Below, one piece after another: positions 25,880 through 34,014 of a stretch of DNA of 49,950 bases. Position numbers and translations under genes: made by a program. The notes beneath the pieces were generated by a model. That model had not been told where the DNA came from, ran no database searches, and saw nothing but the letters and a program-made list of their open reading frames with translations. Source of the DNA: Betaproteobacteria bacterium (GTDB lineage Bacteria > Acidobacteriota > Terriglobia > Acidiferrales > UBA7541); the NCBI GenBank assembly GCA_903970165.1, contig CAJCHZ010000042.1:1-49950 (forward strand), given 5' to 3'. Every line of letters begins with the position of its first letter. The first letter of the stretch is position 1.

Positions 25880-26554
25880 TTATTTTCCCAGATAGAGCAG
25901 GGCCAGCAAAAAAATCCAGAGGCCATCCATAAAGTGCCAATAATAAGAGGCAATTTCCGCGGCGACCGGGCGCGAGACCTTGGCTATTTCAAATTTGCGC
26001 AACGAAACGTAAAGCAGCGCGAAGACTCCTCCGAGGAGATGCAGGCCATGCAATCCCGTGAATACGTAAAAAAAACTGCTCGCCTGACTCGTGGAAACAT
26101 AAAAGCCGGCGTGAATGAATTCGCGCCAGGCGGCTAACTGGCCGATCAGGAAAAGAACACCGAGAGCGGTGGCGAGAAACCAAAGCCTGCGAAATTGTTC
26201 CAGGCGCAGGCGCGCAAGGCTGCGGCGGGCCAGTTCGATGGCTGCACTGCTCAGAAGAAGAATGGCCGTGTTGGCCCAGACGAGCGCCGGCAGGTGCAAG
26301 GGCGTCCAGTTTTTGCTGGTGGCTCGCAGAAAAAGGAAAGCAGCGGCCATGGCCATGAAGAACATTACGATCGAAACGAGTGCGACGACGATGGCGGTGA
26401 TGTACCGGCGCGACGAAGGCGGCTGCGGGCCGCGGCGTTTGCTGCTGTCGCCCCCGCCGCCATCGTCTCCGCCGGCAGGCGGACCTTTTCCTCCGCGACC
26501 ACCGATGTCTTCGATGATCAGCTCAATGTCTTCGAGAGCGCTTGTGCCGGGCAT
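25880..26554 (-). CDS. Heme-copper oxidase subunit III
   Basis: A 224-residue membrane protein of the cytochrome oxidase subunit III family. Residues 1-50 are a polar, glycine-rich N-terminus ([19 protein letters not shown]). Five TM segments follow, with [30 protein letters not shown] and the C-terminal [14 protein letters not shown] signature of the family. ATG at 26554 is chosen because GAAGG precedes it and an upstream reading lacks family resemblance; it overlaps the end of subunit I by 32 bases, implying coupling. The 5-TM form is typical when subunit I carries extra helices. No CuA subunit II gene is adjacent, which is odd for a complete oxidase. Confidence 0.87.
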   Translation of the reverse strand: MPGTSALEDIELIIEDIGGRGGKGPPAGGDDGGGGDSSKRRGPQPPSSRRYITAIVVALVSIVMFFMAMAAAFLFLRATSKNWTPLHLPALVWANTAILLLSSAAIELARRSLARLRLEQFRRLWFLATALGVLFLIGQLAAWREFIHAGFYVSTSQASSFFYVFTGLHGLHLLGGVFALLYVSLRKFEIAKVSRPVAAEIASYYWHFMDGLWIFLLALLYLGK

Positions 26555-28292
26555 GAATGCCTTCTGATTCCTTCCTTGAACTTGTTTCCGATGCTTGCTT
26601 CGCCTGCGACAAACTTTCTGAGGGCGCGGGGACTGCGTTCTGAGAAAGAAAATCCGGAACAACTCCTGACGCGCTGAATTCGTATGCTCCACGATAAATG
26701 ATTGGCTCGGTCGCTCCAAAGTTGTCGAAGGGCGGCGGCGAGGAGACGGTCCACTCGAGTGTCGCGGAGCGCCAGGGATTGCGGTCTTGCGATTTTTGGC
26801 CGCGCGCGAGGCTCCATGCAAAATTGATCAGGAAAAGAGCCTGGGCACCAACGGTAACAAGCGTGGCGACCGTGATGAAAGTGCGAAGCGACGCGCCCAG
26901 CGAAGAGAGCGCGACCAAATCGCCGCCAACTGTTTGTGATCGGGCCATAAGGCCAAGCCAGTGCATGGGCATGAAAACGCAATAGACGCCGGCGAAAGTG
27001 AGCCAGAAGTGGAATTTGCCGAGAGTTTCGTTGAGACAGCGGCCGAACACTTTGGGGAACCAGAAAAAGAGCGCGCCGAGAATGGCGAACGTGGCGGCAA
27101 CGCCCATCACCAAGTGAAAGTGGCCGGTTACGAAATCGTCACTGACAGAGGCGGCCGCGAGATTGTTGCCCGCGAGAAAAATGCCGGAAATTCCGCCTGA
27201 GAGGAATAGAGAGACGAACCCGAGAGCGAAAAGCATGGCTGTCGTAAATTGGATTTTGGCGTTCCACAACGTTCCGAGCCAGGTGACCAGAAGCACGCAA
27301 GCCGGCAGGCCCAGCGAAGATGCCAGGAGAGAAAAAACGAGCGGCGACCAGGGATTTAGGCCGCTCGAAAACATGTGTTGGCCCCAGACGCAGAAACCAA
27401 AGAGGCCGACACCGCAGAGAGCGAAAACCGCCAGGCGCTCCGCGAAAACGGGCTTGCGGGAAAACGTTGAGAGCAGGTGCGAGACGATGCCGAAACACGG
27501 AAGCATGGCGACGTAGACTTCAGCTTGCGCAAAAAACCAGAATAGGCGCTGCCAGAGAGAAAACAAGTTGGGCTGCGCGATCGATGGCGGCTGTTGAGAG
27601 AGGAAAGCGAGAGACGGGAAAAATTGCGAGGCAAAGAAACAATCGGAGAGCAGAAAAACGCAGCCAGCGAGCAGAATGCTGAAAATCAGCATGCTCAGAA
27701 TGGCGTTGATGAACCAGGCCCAGGCAGTGAGAGGCATGCGCGGGAGAGCCATGCCTTTGGCGCGGAGGTCCAGCACGGTGACCGTGAAATTGATGGACGT
27801 GAGAAGCGCGGCGAGGCAGAAGAGCGCGACGCTGGCGGTCCAGAGCGTAAGACCTGCGTTGGGTTGAACGAGAAAGGACGCGGTGACGCCAAGGAGGGAG
27901 ACGACTGTGGCCCAAAACGAAAAAAGATTGAGCGATGGGAAGGCCATTTCGCGTGCGCCAATTTGCAGGGGCAGGAAATAGTTGCCGAAGCCTGCTTGGG
28001 GAGCAGTGGTCAGAACGAAGAAAACCATCAGCGAGCCGTGGAGCATAGTCAGGGCAGCGTAGCGCTCTGGCGCGGTGGCGAATCCTGGCAGGAACGGGAT
28101 TTGCGCGGCTGGCCAGACCAAGTGAACGCGCATCAGGAGAGAAAGGAGCATTCCGAGGAGAACACTGGCGAGCGCGAGCCAAAGGTAGCGGAGGCCGATC
28201 GCTTTGTGGTTGGAATTGAAGATGGTGCGGGAGAGGACGCCGGGAGCTGGTTCGGGTGCTTCCGGTGGGCCGCCGCTGTGGTTGGTGACCAT
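26523..28292 (-). CDS. Degenerate heme-copper oxidase subunit I lacking two CuB histidines
   Basis: A 589-residue, roughly 12-TM protein that aligns throughout with cytochrome oxidase subunit I, including GNYFLPLQIGAREMAFPSLN (103-122). It keeps the low-spin heme ligands H85 (LTMLHGSLM) and H393, the high-spin heme ligand H391 (HFH), and the active-site tyrosine Y260. But the HPEVY motif reads QAEVY (Q256) and the HH pair reads QH (Q305-H306), so two of three CuB ligands are glutamine. The spacings (256 to 305 and 306 to 391) match canonical enzymes exactly. The Mg-site HD is VS (383-384) and the K-channel lysine position is leucine (L334). A Ser/Glu/Lys-rich tail follows from about 550. It is probably not an ordinary oxygen reductase; NO-reductase-like or heme-only roles are possible. 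Confidence 0.85.
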   Translation of the reverse strand: MVTNHSGGPPEAPEPAPGVLSRTIFNSNHKAIGLRYLWLALASVLLGMLLSLLMRVHLVWPAAQIPFLPGFATAPERYAALTMLHGSLMVFFVLTTAPQAGFGNYFLPLQIGAREMAFPSLNLFSFWATVVSLLGVTASFLVQPNAGLTLWTASVALFCLAALLTSINFTVTVLDLRAKGMALPRMPLTAWAWFINAILSMLIFSILLAGCVFLLSDCFFASQFFPSLAFLSQQPPSIAQPNLFSLWQRLFWFFAQAEVYVAMLPCFGIVSHLLSTFSRKPVFAERLAVFALCGVGLFGFCVWGQHMFSSGLNPWSPLVFSLLASSLGLPACVLLVTWLGTLWNAKIQFTTAMLFALGFVSLFLSGGISGIFLAGNNLAAASVSDDFVTGHFHLVMGVAATFAILGALFFWFPKVFGRCLNETLGKFHFWLTFAGVYCVFMPMHWLGLMARSQTVGGDLVALSSLGASLRTFITVATLVTVGAQALFLINFAWSLARGQKSQDRNPWRSATLEWTVSSPPPFDNFGATEPIIYRGAYEFSASGVVPDFLSQNAVPAPSESLSQAKQASETSSRKESEGIHARHKRSRRH

Positions 28293-29043
28293 GCCGAGTC
28301 ACACTATACGCCTGCTGGGTCTGATGCGGGAAGCGGAGCGCTGGGACGGCGGATTGGGTGAGTGCGATTCGCAGCGACTTGGCCGGTGATATACCCGCAC
28401 TCCGCTTGTGCACGAAGGACTTGGCGGAAGCGGAAGAAAGTAATGGAGTTGCCGGAGATTCCGCATGTTTCGATGGGATGGACGGTGCCTTGGGCGGGAA
28501 ATGCGGAACTCCCCCCAAGCCCCGGTATTTTTGCAAAGATTTGATTCCATTGAGGTTAATGGGTGGGGGTCTGCAACGATTTGATTTTATAGGGGTTAGA
28601 AGGGGATTGCGAAGGTTTTACTTCGCGCTGGGCAGAAGTGGAGAGGGGGAGGAAAGAAAAGGACAACGTAGAGACGCGGAGATTACAGAGGTTCCGCAGA
28701 GAGGCTGGGGATGATGGAAAGAGTTGAGAACTTGGAACCATGTTGGATGTTGTCGTGAGCGTTACATGTGTGTCAATGGTTACTTTTATGTCACTCAAAT
28801 CGGCGGTGGAAAACTGTGGAAAAGTTTTGGGGCTGGAAGTGGACAGAATGGAGCCATCCACATATCGAAGGGTCATGGGGCGCGGAGTGAAAGCTCAAGG
28901 GCATGAAAATGCTTTCGCCGGCACTTGACGACGAATGGTGATACCCAGAAGCAGTCATGCTCGGAACCGGTCGTTCTCGGACATGCCTATGTTTCGTTGA
29001 CGAAGCGAGTGGACGGAACTAGACTGCGGCGTGGGTGAAATTT
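28293..29043. other. 750-base intergenic region between divergent genes
   Basis: This gap separates the oxidase operon (leftward) from the arginine decarboxylase gene (rightward). I see no convincing gene; the plus-strand open frame at about 28358-28714 has no family match and looks compositionally random. The 40-base-period direct repeat at 28532-28598 is the main structure. Promoters for both genes must lie here. Confidence 0.6.
28532..28598. repeat. Two 27-base direct repeats with 40-base period
   Basis: Units 28532-28558 and 28572-28598 match at 22 of 27 positions and share the core GATTTGATT and a distal GGTTA. The 40-base spacing (nearly four DNA turns) would put both on one face of the helix. 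They could be binding sites for a regulator of the oxidase genes, or a dispersed intergenic repeat. Confidence 0.5.
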
Positions 29044-29658
29044 ATGACAGACAAGAGTTCGTCGCATTATCTGGAGATGGGGTGCCGGATTCCGCGGGAA
29101 TATTTTTGGGTGATTGGGTGGGGCGAGAGCGATGTGGGCGTGGAAACGGGGTCTTACGACGCGGCGCTGACGATGGCGGGGATCGAGAATTTTAACGTGA
29201 TGCTTTACACTTCGGTGCTGCCGCCGGAGGCCGTGGAGCTTGACCATTTGCCAGCGATTCATCATGGGTCGGTGCTCGAGGGGATTATTGCGGTGCAGCA
29301 TACCGACCGGCCTGGGAAGAGAGTTACGGCTGGCGTGCTTTTGGCCAAGGTGTTCCGCAAGTCGGGATCGTATCTGGGAGGATTTGCCTGCGAATATGCG
29401 GGAAATGGAACCGTAGAGCAGGCTGAAGCGAATTTGAAGGAAGCTATGAAAGGGCTTTTTGGGCGGCGATATTCATCGTCGCTTTACGAGATGGAATTTG
29501 GGAAATCGGTGGTGAGGTCGTTTACGCCGAAGTGCTGCTATGGGACAGTATTGGTGGGGATTGGATTTTCGAGTTATTTATCTCCAGTTTTGAAGACCGA
29601 AGTAGAGGTTACGGCTTCGCATAAGGACAAGTCGCACGTGAAGTATGTGACGAAGTGA
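29044..29658 (+). CDS. pdaD: Pyruvoyl-dependent arginine decarboxylase
   Basis: A 204-residue proenzyme of the pyruvoyl-dependent arginine decarboxylase family, which converts arginine to agmatine and CO2 for polyamine synthesis or acid resistance. The self-cleavage site is T56-S57 in MLYTSVLPPEA, where the serine becomes the pyruvoyl group; several bacterial members also use Thr-Ser. Other family features are IENFNVMLYT just before the cleavage point, IHHGSVLEGI and the C-terminal beta-rich half with VTAGVLLAKVF. ATG at 29044 follows GGTGA; an in-frame GTG at 29035 is an alternative. It stands alone; no agmatine-using gene is next to it. Confidence 0.9.
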   Translation: MTDKSSSHYLEMGCRIPREYFWVIGWGESDVGVETGSYDAALTMAGIENFNVMLYTSVLPPEAVELDHLPAIHHGSVLEGIIAVQHTDRPGKRVTAGVLLAKVFRKSGSYLGGFACEYAGNGTVEQAEANLKEAMKGLFGRRYSSSLYEMEFGKSVVRSFTPKCCYGTVLVGIGFSSYLSPVLKTEVEVTASHKDKSHVKYVTK

Positions 29659-29697
29659 TGGAAAACAAATTGTTCGATTCAGGCGGGTAAACCGGCG

Positions 29698-30693
29698 CTA
29701 CTTTACGCCGCGGAAGAGGAAGACGATTTCGATAATCAGGATGATGACGACGGTTAGTTCGAGGACGAAGCTGCGGCTTTGGTTGAATTGATCGACCATG
29801 AAGCGGTATAGCTCGCCGGCGGTGCGGAGTTTTTGATCGACGAGGCGGCGGTAATCCGGAACACCTACCTTGGCAGCGATCAGACCATAAAGACGCGCGT
29901 AGAACATGTCGCTTAGAAACTTGATGGCGTTGTCCACCCTTTCGGTTAGCTCCATGACATCGAGGCGGATGGTATTGACGCGGGCGGCTTCGCGGGAGAG
30001 CCGCCAGGCGGTTAGCAGGCCGCCTTTGTTCTCGAGGAAGCGGTAGACGCTGCCAAGAACGGTCGTGAGCAGGCCGTCGTAGTAACGAAATTCGAGAAGC
30101 TGCGTGTTGGCGTATTCGAGGAGCTGCATCGTGGGTGCAGCGGCTTCGAGACTTCCGTAGACGAGGGCGCCAGTCCAGCCGACGACGAGCAAATCTTTTT
30201 GCGAATACGAGATGCTGGACTGAAGGACTTCCAGGCGCTCAGCGTCCGAAAGAAAAAGAGACTCGGCGCGAACGACCTGAGCGATTTTGGGCGCATGGGA
30301 TGCGACGAGTTCGGATGCGGAGAGGGCCTTGCCGTTGGCTTGCACGACTTCCTGAAGATGAATGATGTGATAGTCCTCGCGGAGCCAGGTTTCGTAGGGC
30401 TTTACCAGCGCGGGCCTGACGCGGGCGAGCGTTGCACGGAGAAGGTCGAGAGCACGGTTTTCCAGTTCCGTTTCGCCGTTCAGGCGGCTGGATTGCATGA
30501 CGAGTGAATCCCAGTCGCACTCGAAAGGCAATTCCAGTTCAATGCTGAGGACACCGTAGTCGTAGTATTTTGCGCGGGCTTCGGCACGCTGGGCATTTTC
30601 GAGAGTGATCGAACCGATGTGCTCGGCGACGGGAGGCCTTTCAAAGTGAAGATATTGAGGGACGGGAGGGGCTAGGCTGGGTGGAGGGTCCAC
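29698..30693 (-). CDS. RMD1/YagE (DUF155) family membrane-anchored protein
   Basis: A 331-residue protein (counting from GTG 30693) of the DUF155 family, which includes yeast Rmd1/Sif2 and bacterial YagE. The conserved YYDYGVLSIELELPF block and the helical middle are followed by a C-terminal TM anchor (FVLELTVVIILIIEIVFLF) with the family's acidic residues inside it. The true N-terminus is probably longer: in-frame codons continue upstream to about 30789 and encode RILFLYEVAEEIRLDVIKSL, which looks like the family's first strand and helix. No ATG, GTG or TTG exists there, but GGAGG (30795-30799) precedes ATC at 30787-30789 and CTG at 30781-30783. Molecular function is unknown; mitochondrial homologues affect organelle translation. 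Confidence 0.75.
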   Translation of the reverse strand: MDPPPSLAPPVPQYLHFERPPVAEHIGSITLENAQRAEARAKYYDYGVLSIELELPFECDWDSLVMQSSRLNGETELENRALDLLRATLARVRPALVKPYETWLREDYHIIHLQEVVQANGKALSASELVASHAPKIAQVVRAESLFLSDAERLEVLQSSISYSQKDLLVVGWTGALVYGSLEAAAPTMQLLEYANTQLLEFRYYDGLLTTVLGSVYRFLENKGGLLTAWRLSREAARVNTIRLDVMELTERVDNAIKFLSDMFYARLYGLIAAKVGVPDYRRLVDQKLRTAGELYRFMVDQFNQSRSFVLELTVVIILIIEIVFLFRGVK

Positions 30694-30789
30694 GGCGTGG
30701 GGATCCCGAAGAGATTTTATTACGTCGAGGCGAATCTCCTCGGCAACTTCATAGAGAAAGAGAATGCGAAAAGAGCCGCGCAGCGTGAT

Positions 30790-31163
30790 AGTTGCCTCCA
30801 GAGGGGCGCTACTAAATTACACGCGAAGAGGAAAAGTTGCGAATGGTGACTGGTGGAGAAGAGAGTATTCCATGGCCCGTGACCCTTGTTCCGTGCCCGG
30901 TTTCAGTGCTCGGTGTTCCCTTAAAGGGCCGGCTGTGGGTTGGTGGCTGGACACGAGATGTATGGCTCTGTCAGGCGCGATGGCGGAAATAGGTATTCTG
31001 ACGAAAACTTTTGCATCGAAACTTTTTTGGCATACCTGGGTTAGCACAATCCTGAGGGCGAGAAAATCGAAGCTTCCCACCTGAGTGGTCGTAAAGAAAA
31101 AGAGTTGAGCCCTCGATGACCTTGTGCCGCGCCAAGCGGAGCAAAGCAAGGGAGAAAGAAATC
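30790..31163 (+). other. Intergenic region before the PilZ-TonB gene
   Basis: No gene can be supported here. It contains the presumed Shine-Dalgarno of the leftward RMD1-family gene (minus-strand GGAGG at 30795-30799) and, at its right end, GGAG at 31151-31154, the ribosome-binding site for the PilZ-TonB gene. An in-frame ATG at 31116 lacks a site of its own. Confidence 0.5.
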
Positions 31164-32804
31164 ATGTCTACGCCAGCTGAAGAGAATGTGGTTTCCACAG
31201 CCACTATGGAGCGGCGCTTTTACACGCGTATCCCGCCATCGGGAGTGGTTGGAATTGTTTTTGGCGAAGACAATCCCGGAATGATTTTGAATGTGAGCGA
31301 GAACGGCTTGCTGGTTTCGACGCCACTGCCGCTCTCCCGGGATGCGGTTTTTCCGTTGTGGCTGGGGTTGGAGGGCCTTCCCAATCCCATCGAAGTGATT
31401 GGGCGAGTGGTGTGGACGGTGGACACGAACCGGGCGGGGATTCAGCTTTTGAATCTTCGAGATCATGACAGGGAACAGATTCGCGTGTGGGCGGCATTCG
31501 GGAGCGCGGAGACAACGGAGACGGCAGGGGCGGATGGTTCGAGGGAAGTGGTGGCGAGCGAAAGATCGAGCGAAATCGGACATTCAGCTCAAGTAGAAAT
31601 GGGCGGCGGCGGTGTTTCAAGAGCGCCTGAGAGGAGGACTTTTAGCCGCGCAACGTTGGCCGTGGGCGCGGCGATGGCTGTGGTTGCGCTGGCGCTGGGG
31701 TTGAGTTTGCGCGGGAGCCCGATGCGGTCCTGGCTGAGCCATGTTGCGCAGGCAGCGGCAAAGAATGTGAATGCGATTGATAGGACCGAGGTTAAATCGA
31801 ACGGGCCGATTAAGGGAAAGACTGCCGGGGATGTGGGGGATTCCTCCGCGGTAGACGATGCGAAGCCGACGAGCGGCGACGGTTCGGCGGTGCAAGCTGC
31901 TCCGGATGTTCGAGAGAAAGAAGCTGTGGGAGACGCAAACTCAAGTGCATCTGCGCCTGAGCCCGACGCAGCAAGTGCGCCCGCGGGAAAGGATTTGAGC
32001 AGCAAGAAAAACGCCTCGAAGACAAATTCATCCGGGGATTTGAAAGTGGCGGCTGCGGATGCGGTTGGTGCAGATGGATCATTGTCGATATCCAATGACC
32101 GCCCGTCGAAGAGCGGGCAGACCGAGGTCAACATACCGATTCCGATGAACGATGGCGAGAGTACGACGGGGAGCGAGCCAGCGCCCGAGGCAGCGGGGGC
32201 AGGCGAAGCTTCGGCGAGCGCCCCGCCTGCTGGCAACGCGACGGCTTCTGCAAAAGAAAGTGCTGCGCAGCCTGAGGTGGCGACGAAAACTTCGGCGGTG
32301 AATGCGCCATCTGTGAACCCGACGATTCCCCTGGTGATCAAGATGGATGGGCCGAAGAACGAAATCGTGGAGATCACTCTGCCAAAAGGGCCCAGGGCCG
32401 GGTCGACTCTGCTGAGTGTGCCTGGCGAAAGAGTGATTCAATCGGCGGCAGTTACGATGCACGTCCAAAGAGCCGTTGTTGTGGATGGCGGGCAGGGATG
32501 GTGGAGTTCGAACCGGAAAAAGAAAGTGGTGCTTGGTGAATTGGCGGAGCGAGTTGATCCGCAGACGCCGCGACAGCAGAATGGGCGCGAAGGGCGAGTG
32601 AGCGTGAGAGCGATCATCGGGAAGGACGGCCGTATTGAGCGAGTCCGACCCGTGAACGGATCGATTGCGCTGGTGCCAAGCGTGGTGAGAGCGATTCGAG
32701 AATGGCGCTTTGAGCCGACCCTTGTGGATGGAAAGCCGGTCGAAACGGGAGTGTTGCTTGCGGTGGAATTTCGCGCGCCACAAAGCGCCGCATCCAAACC
32801 CTAA
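31164..32804 (+). CDS. PilZ domain fused to a TonB-like C-terminal domain
   Basis: A 546-residue protein with unusual domain order. Residues about 16-112 form a PilZ domain with intact c-di-GMP ligands (R17, R18 and R22 of RRxxxR; NVSENG at 43-48). A TM helix follows (about 163-183). A long Ala/Ser/Pro/Glu-rich periplasmic stretch extends to about 450. The C-terminal ~90 residues match the TonB C-terminal fold (GREGRVSVRAIIGKDGRIE, then AIREWRFEPTLVDGKP and VEFRAP). So a cytoplasmic c-di-GMP sensor may control a periplasmic TonB-like domain. ATG at 31164 is preceded by GGAG with nine-base spacing. It lies alone between divergent and convergent neighbours. It may energise or regulate an outer-membrane transporter, but the absence of ExbB/ExbD nearby leaves this open. 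Confidence 0.85.
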   Translation: MSTPAEENVVSTATMERRFYTRIPPSGVVGIVFGEDNPGMILNVSENGLLVSTPLPLSRDAVFPLWLGLEGLPNPIEVIGRVVWTVDTNRAGIQLLNLRDHDREQIRVWAAFGSAETTETAGADGSREVVASERSSEIGHSAQVEMGGGGVSRAPERRTFSRATLAVGAAMAVVALALGLSLRGSPMRSWLSHVAQAAAKNVNAIDRTEVKSNGPIKGKTAGDVGDSSAVDDAKPTSGDGSAVQAAPDVREKEAVGDANSSASAPEPDAASAPAGKDLSSKKNASKTNSSGDLKVAAADAVGADGSLSISNDRPSKSGQTEVNIPIPMNDGESTTGSEPAPEAAGAGEASASAPPAGNATASAKESAAQPEVATKTSAVNAPSVNPTIPLVIKMDGPKNEIVEITLPKGPRAGSTLLSVPGERVIQSAAVTMHVQRAVVVDGGQGWWSSNRKKKVVLGELAERVDPQTPRQQNGREGRVSVRAIIGKDGRIERVRPVNGSIALVPSVVRAIREWRFEPTLVDGKPVETGVLLAVEFRAPQSAASKP

Positions 32805-32900
32805 AGTGGAATTTGGATAGACCTTCGCTTCGCGCTCGCGAGGGTTCGCGGTAAGACGGTTTCCGGCGTTTCGATCCTACCGATTCATTAAAGCAACCAC

Positions 32901-33872
32901 TTAATTTGAGAGCGGATAGCCGGCGATGCGTTCGAGGACGGCGATTGGGGAGCGCTGCGCCTCGACCATGGCCTTGCGGCTGACAAGAAAAGTTTGCTCG
33001 AGGGCGTACTGACCCCCGAGGACCGCGTGGCTGACGCAATCGGTGAAGACCATCCAGTTTGCATCCGGTGGAAATTCCCAGCGTTGCTTGGGGCAGGTTT
33101 GCTGGAAGGCAGAGTCTTCTTTCATGGCGTTGTGGCACTTGTGCATGAATTGGTCGTAGGGAGAACGATTGGCTCCGGGGAGTTTTATTGCTTTAGCCAG
33201 ACCACGCAAACTATTTGCGAGCGGGTTTGCGCTGCGCGGGCCGGGCAGTCCGATGGATTTTGCAAAATGCGGGCCGAGGGTCTCGAAAGTTTGGGAGGTG
33301 ACCCAGACGCGGCTTTGGGCGGGATTGATATTGGTGAAAAAGCGGAGGATGCGATCGCCGTTGGTGGGGCGGGTGGGAAACGAATCGAAGTGCGGGAGAT
33401 CGTTGCGGGCGTGGAGACGGGCGGTACGGCCACGCTCTTCGAGAGGACGGAAGCTGGCGAAATCGAGTTTCCATTTTCCGGCGTAGGGAGAGAGGAGATT
33501 TTCGAGGAATTGCGTGACGTTTTGCGAATAGCCGCTGAGGATGGCACGAAGGCGCGCGGCTTCGGGAGTGTCGGTTTTGTCGAGGCCGGTGATGCGGTCT
33601 TCGGCGGGGCGATAGGCGACGTTTTTGTGGAAGGCGGAATTGGTTTGCTTTTGGCCGAGGAGAAATTCGCGGTCGGATTGCGGGAATGAGAATGGCGTTT
33701 TGGGAAAGACGAGGATGTTGCCGGCTTCCAATTGCGAGCAGAGCCAGCGGCCGGATTCGGCGGGATCGGAGGCCGGGACGAGAGAGGCGCCGGCGTCATC
33801 CTGGACTTTGACCAGTTGGCTCATGCCGGTTGGTTGCTGTTGCGGTATCGATTGCATGGGGCTGGCGCACAT
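32901..33872 (-). CDS. kdoO: Kdo hydroxylase (Fe(II)/2-oxoglutarate dioxygenase)
   Basis: A 323-residue protein of the Kdo hydroxylase (KdoO) family, which hydroxylates 3-deoxy-D-manno-octulosonic acid of lipid A precursors to make Ko. Iron ligands are visible as H161 and D163 in LPHFDSFPTRPTNGDRI and a distal H282 in DCVSHAVLGGQY, followed by EQTFLV. The RILRFFTNINP strand is a family mark. The start is uncertain: ATGs occur at residues 1, 6 and 17 and none has a clear ribosome-binding site; 33872 is the longest. No TM or signal is needed for a cytoplasmic-face enzyme. It suggests an LPS-containing outer membrane modified for stability. It is isolated from other lipid A genes. Confidence 0.85.
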   Translation of the reverse strand: MCASPMQSIPQQQPTGMSQLVKVQDDAGASLVPASDPAESGRWLCSQLEAGNILVFPKTPFSFPQSDREFLLGQKQTNSAFHKNVAYRPAEDRITGLDKTDTPEAARLRAILSGYSQNVTQFLENLLSPYAGKWKLDFASFRPLEERGRTARLHARNDLPHFDSFPTRPTNGDRILRFFTNINPAQSRVWVTSQTFETLGPHFAKSIGLPGPRSANPLANSLRGLAKAIKLPGANRSPYDQFMHKCHNAMKEDSAFQQTCPKQRWEFPPDANWMVFTDCVSHAVLGGQYALEQTFLVSRKAMVEAQRSPIAVLERIAGYPLSN

Positions 33873-33986
33873 TTTTTCTGGCGTCGTCTCGTTTAGCCGG
33901 TGTTAGGTTGAGTTGCTTCGTTTGTTTCTGTTTGTAGGATGCAGAATTTCTGTGGTCGTTGCCAGCAAAAAATCTGAAAGAAACTG

Positions 33987-34010
33987 GCGAACCTAAAGGT
34001 TCGCCACTAC
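33987..34010 (-). repeat. REP-like palindrome behind amidohydrolase, copy 2
   Basis: On the minus strand this element matches the copy at 1558-1581 in 23 of 24 bases and begins four bases after the stop codon of the amidohydrolase gene. Plus-strand bases 33985-34006 form a near-perfect palindrome (TGGCGAACCT and AGGTTCGCCA arms). Confidence 0.6.
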
Positions 34011-34014
34011 ACCT

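Noticed and set aside
24726..25940. DegT gene beginning at 25940
   Set aside because: It would overlap the oxidase subunit III gene and add 26 residues unlike the family; TTG 25862 fits the family length and has AAAGG.
26555..26821. N-terminal extension of the oxidase subunit III gene
   Set aside because: The 89 extra residues are Arg/Ser/Pro-rich, read through the subunit I gene in another frame, and lie before a good start with GAAGG.
28358..28714. 118-codon open frame in the long intergenic region
   Set aside because: No ribosome-binding site, composition shifts along its length, overlaps the direct repeat, and has no recognisable domain.
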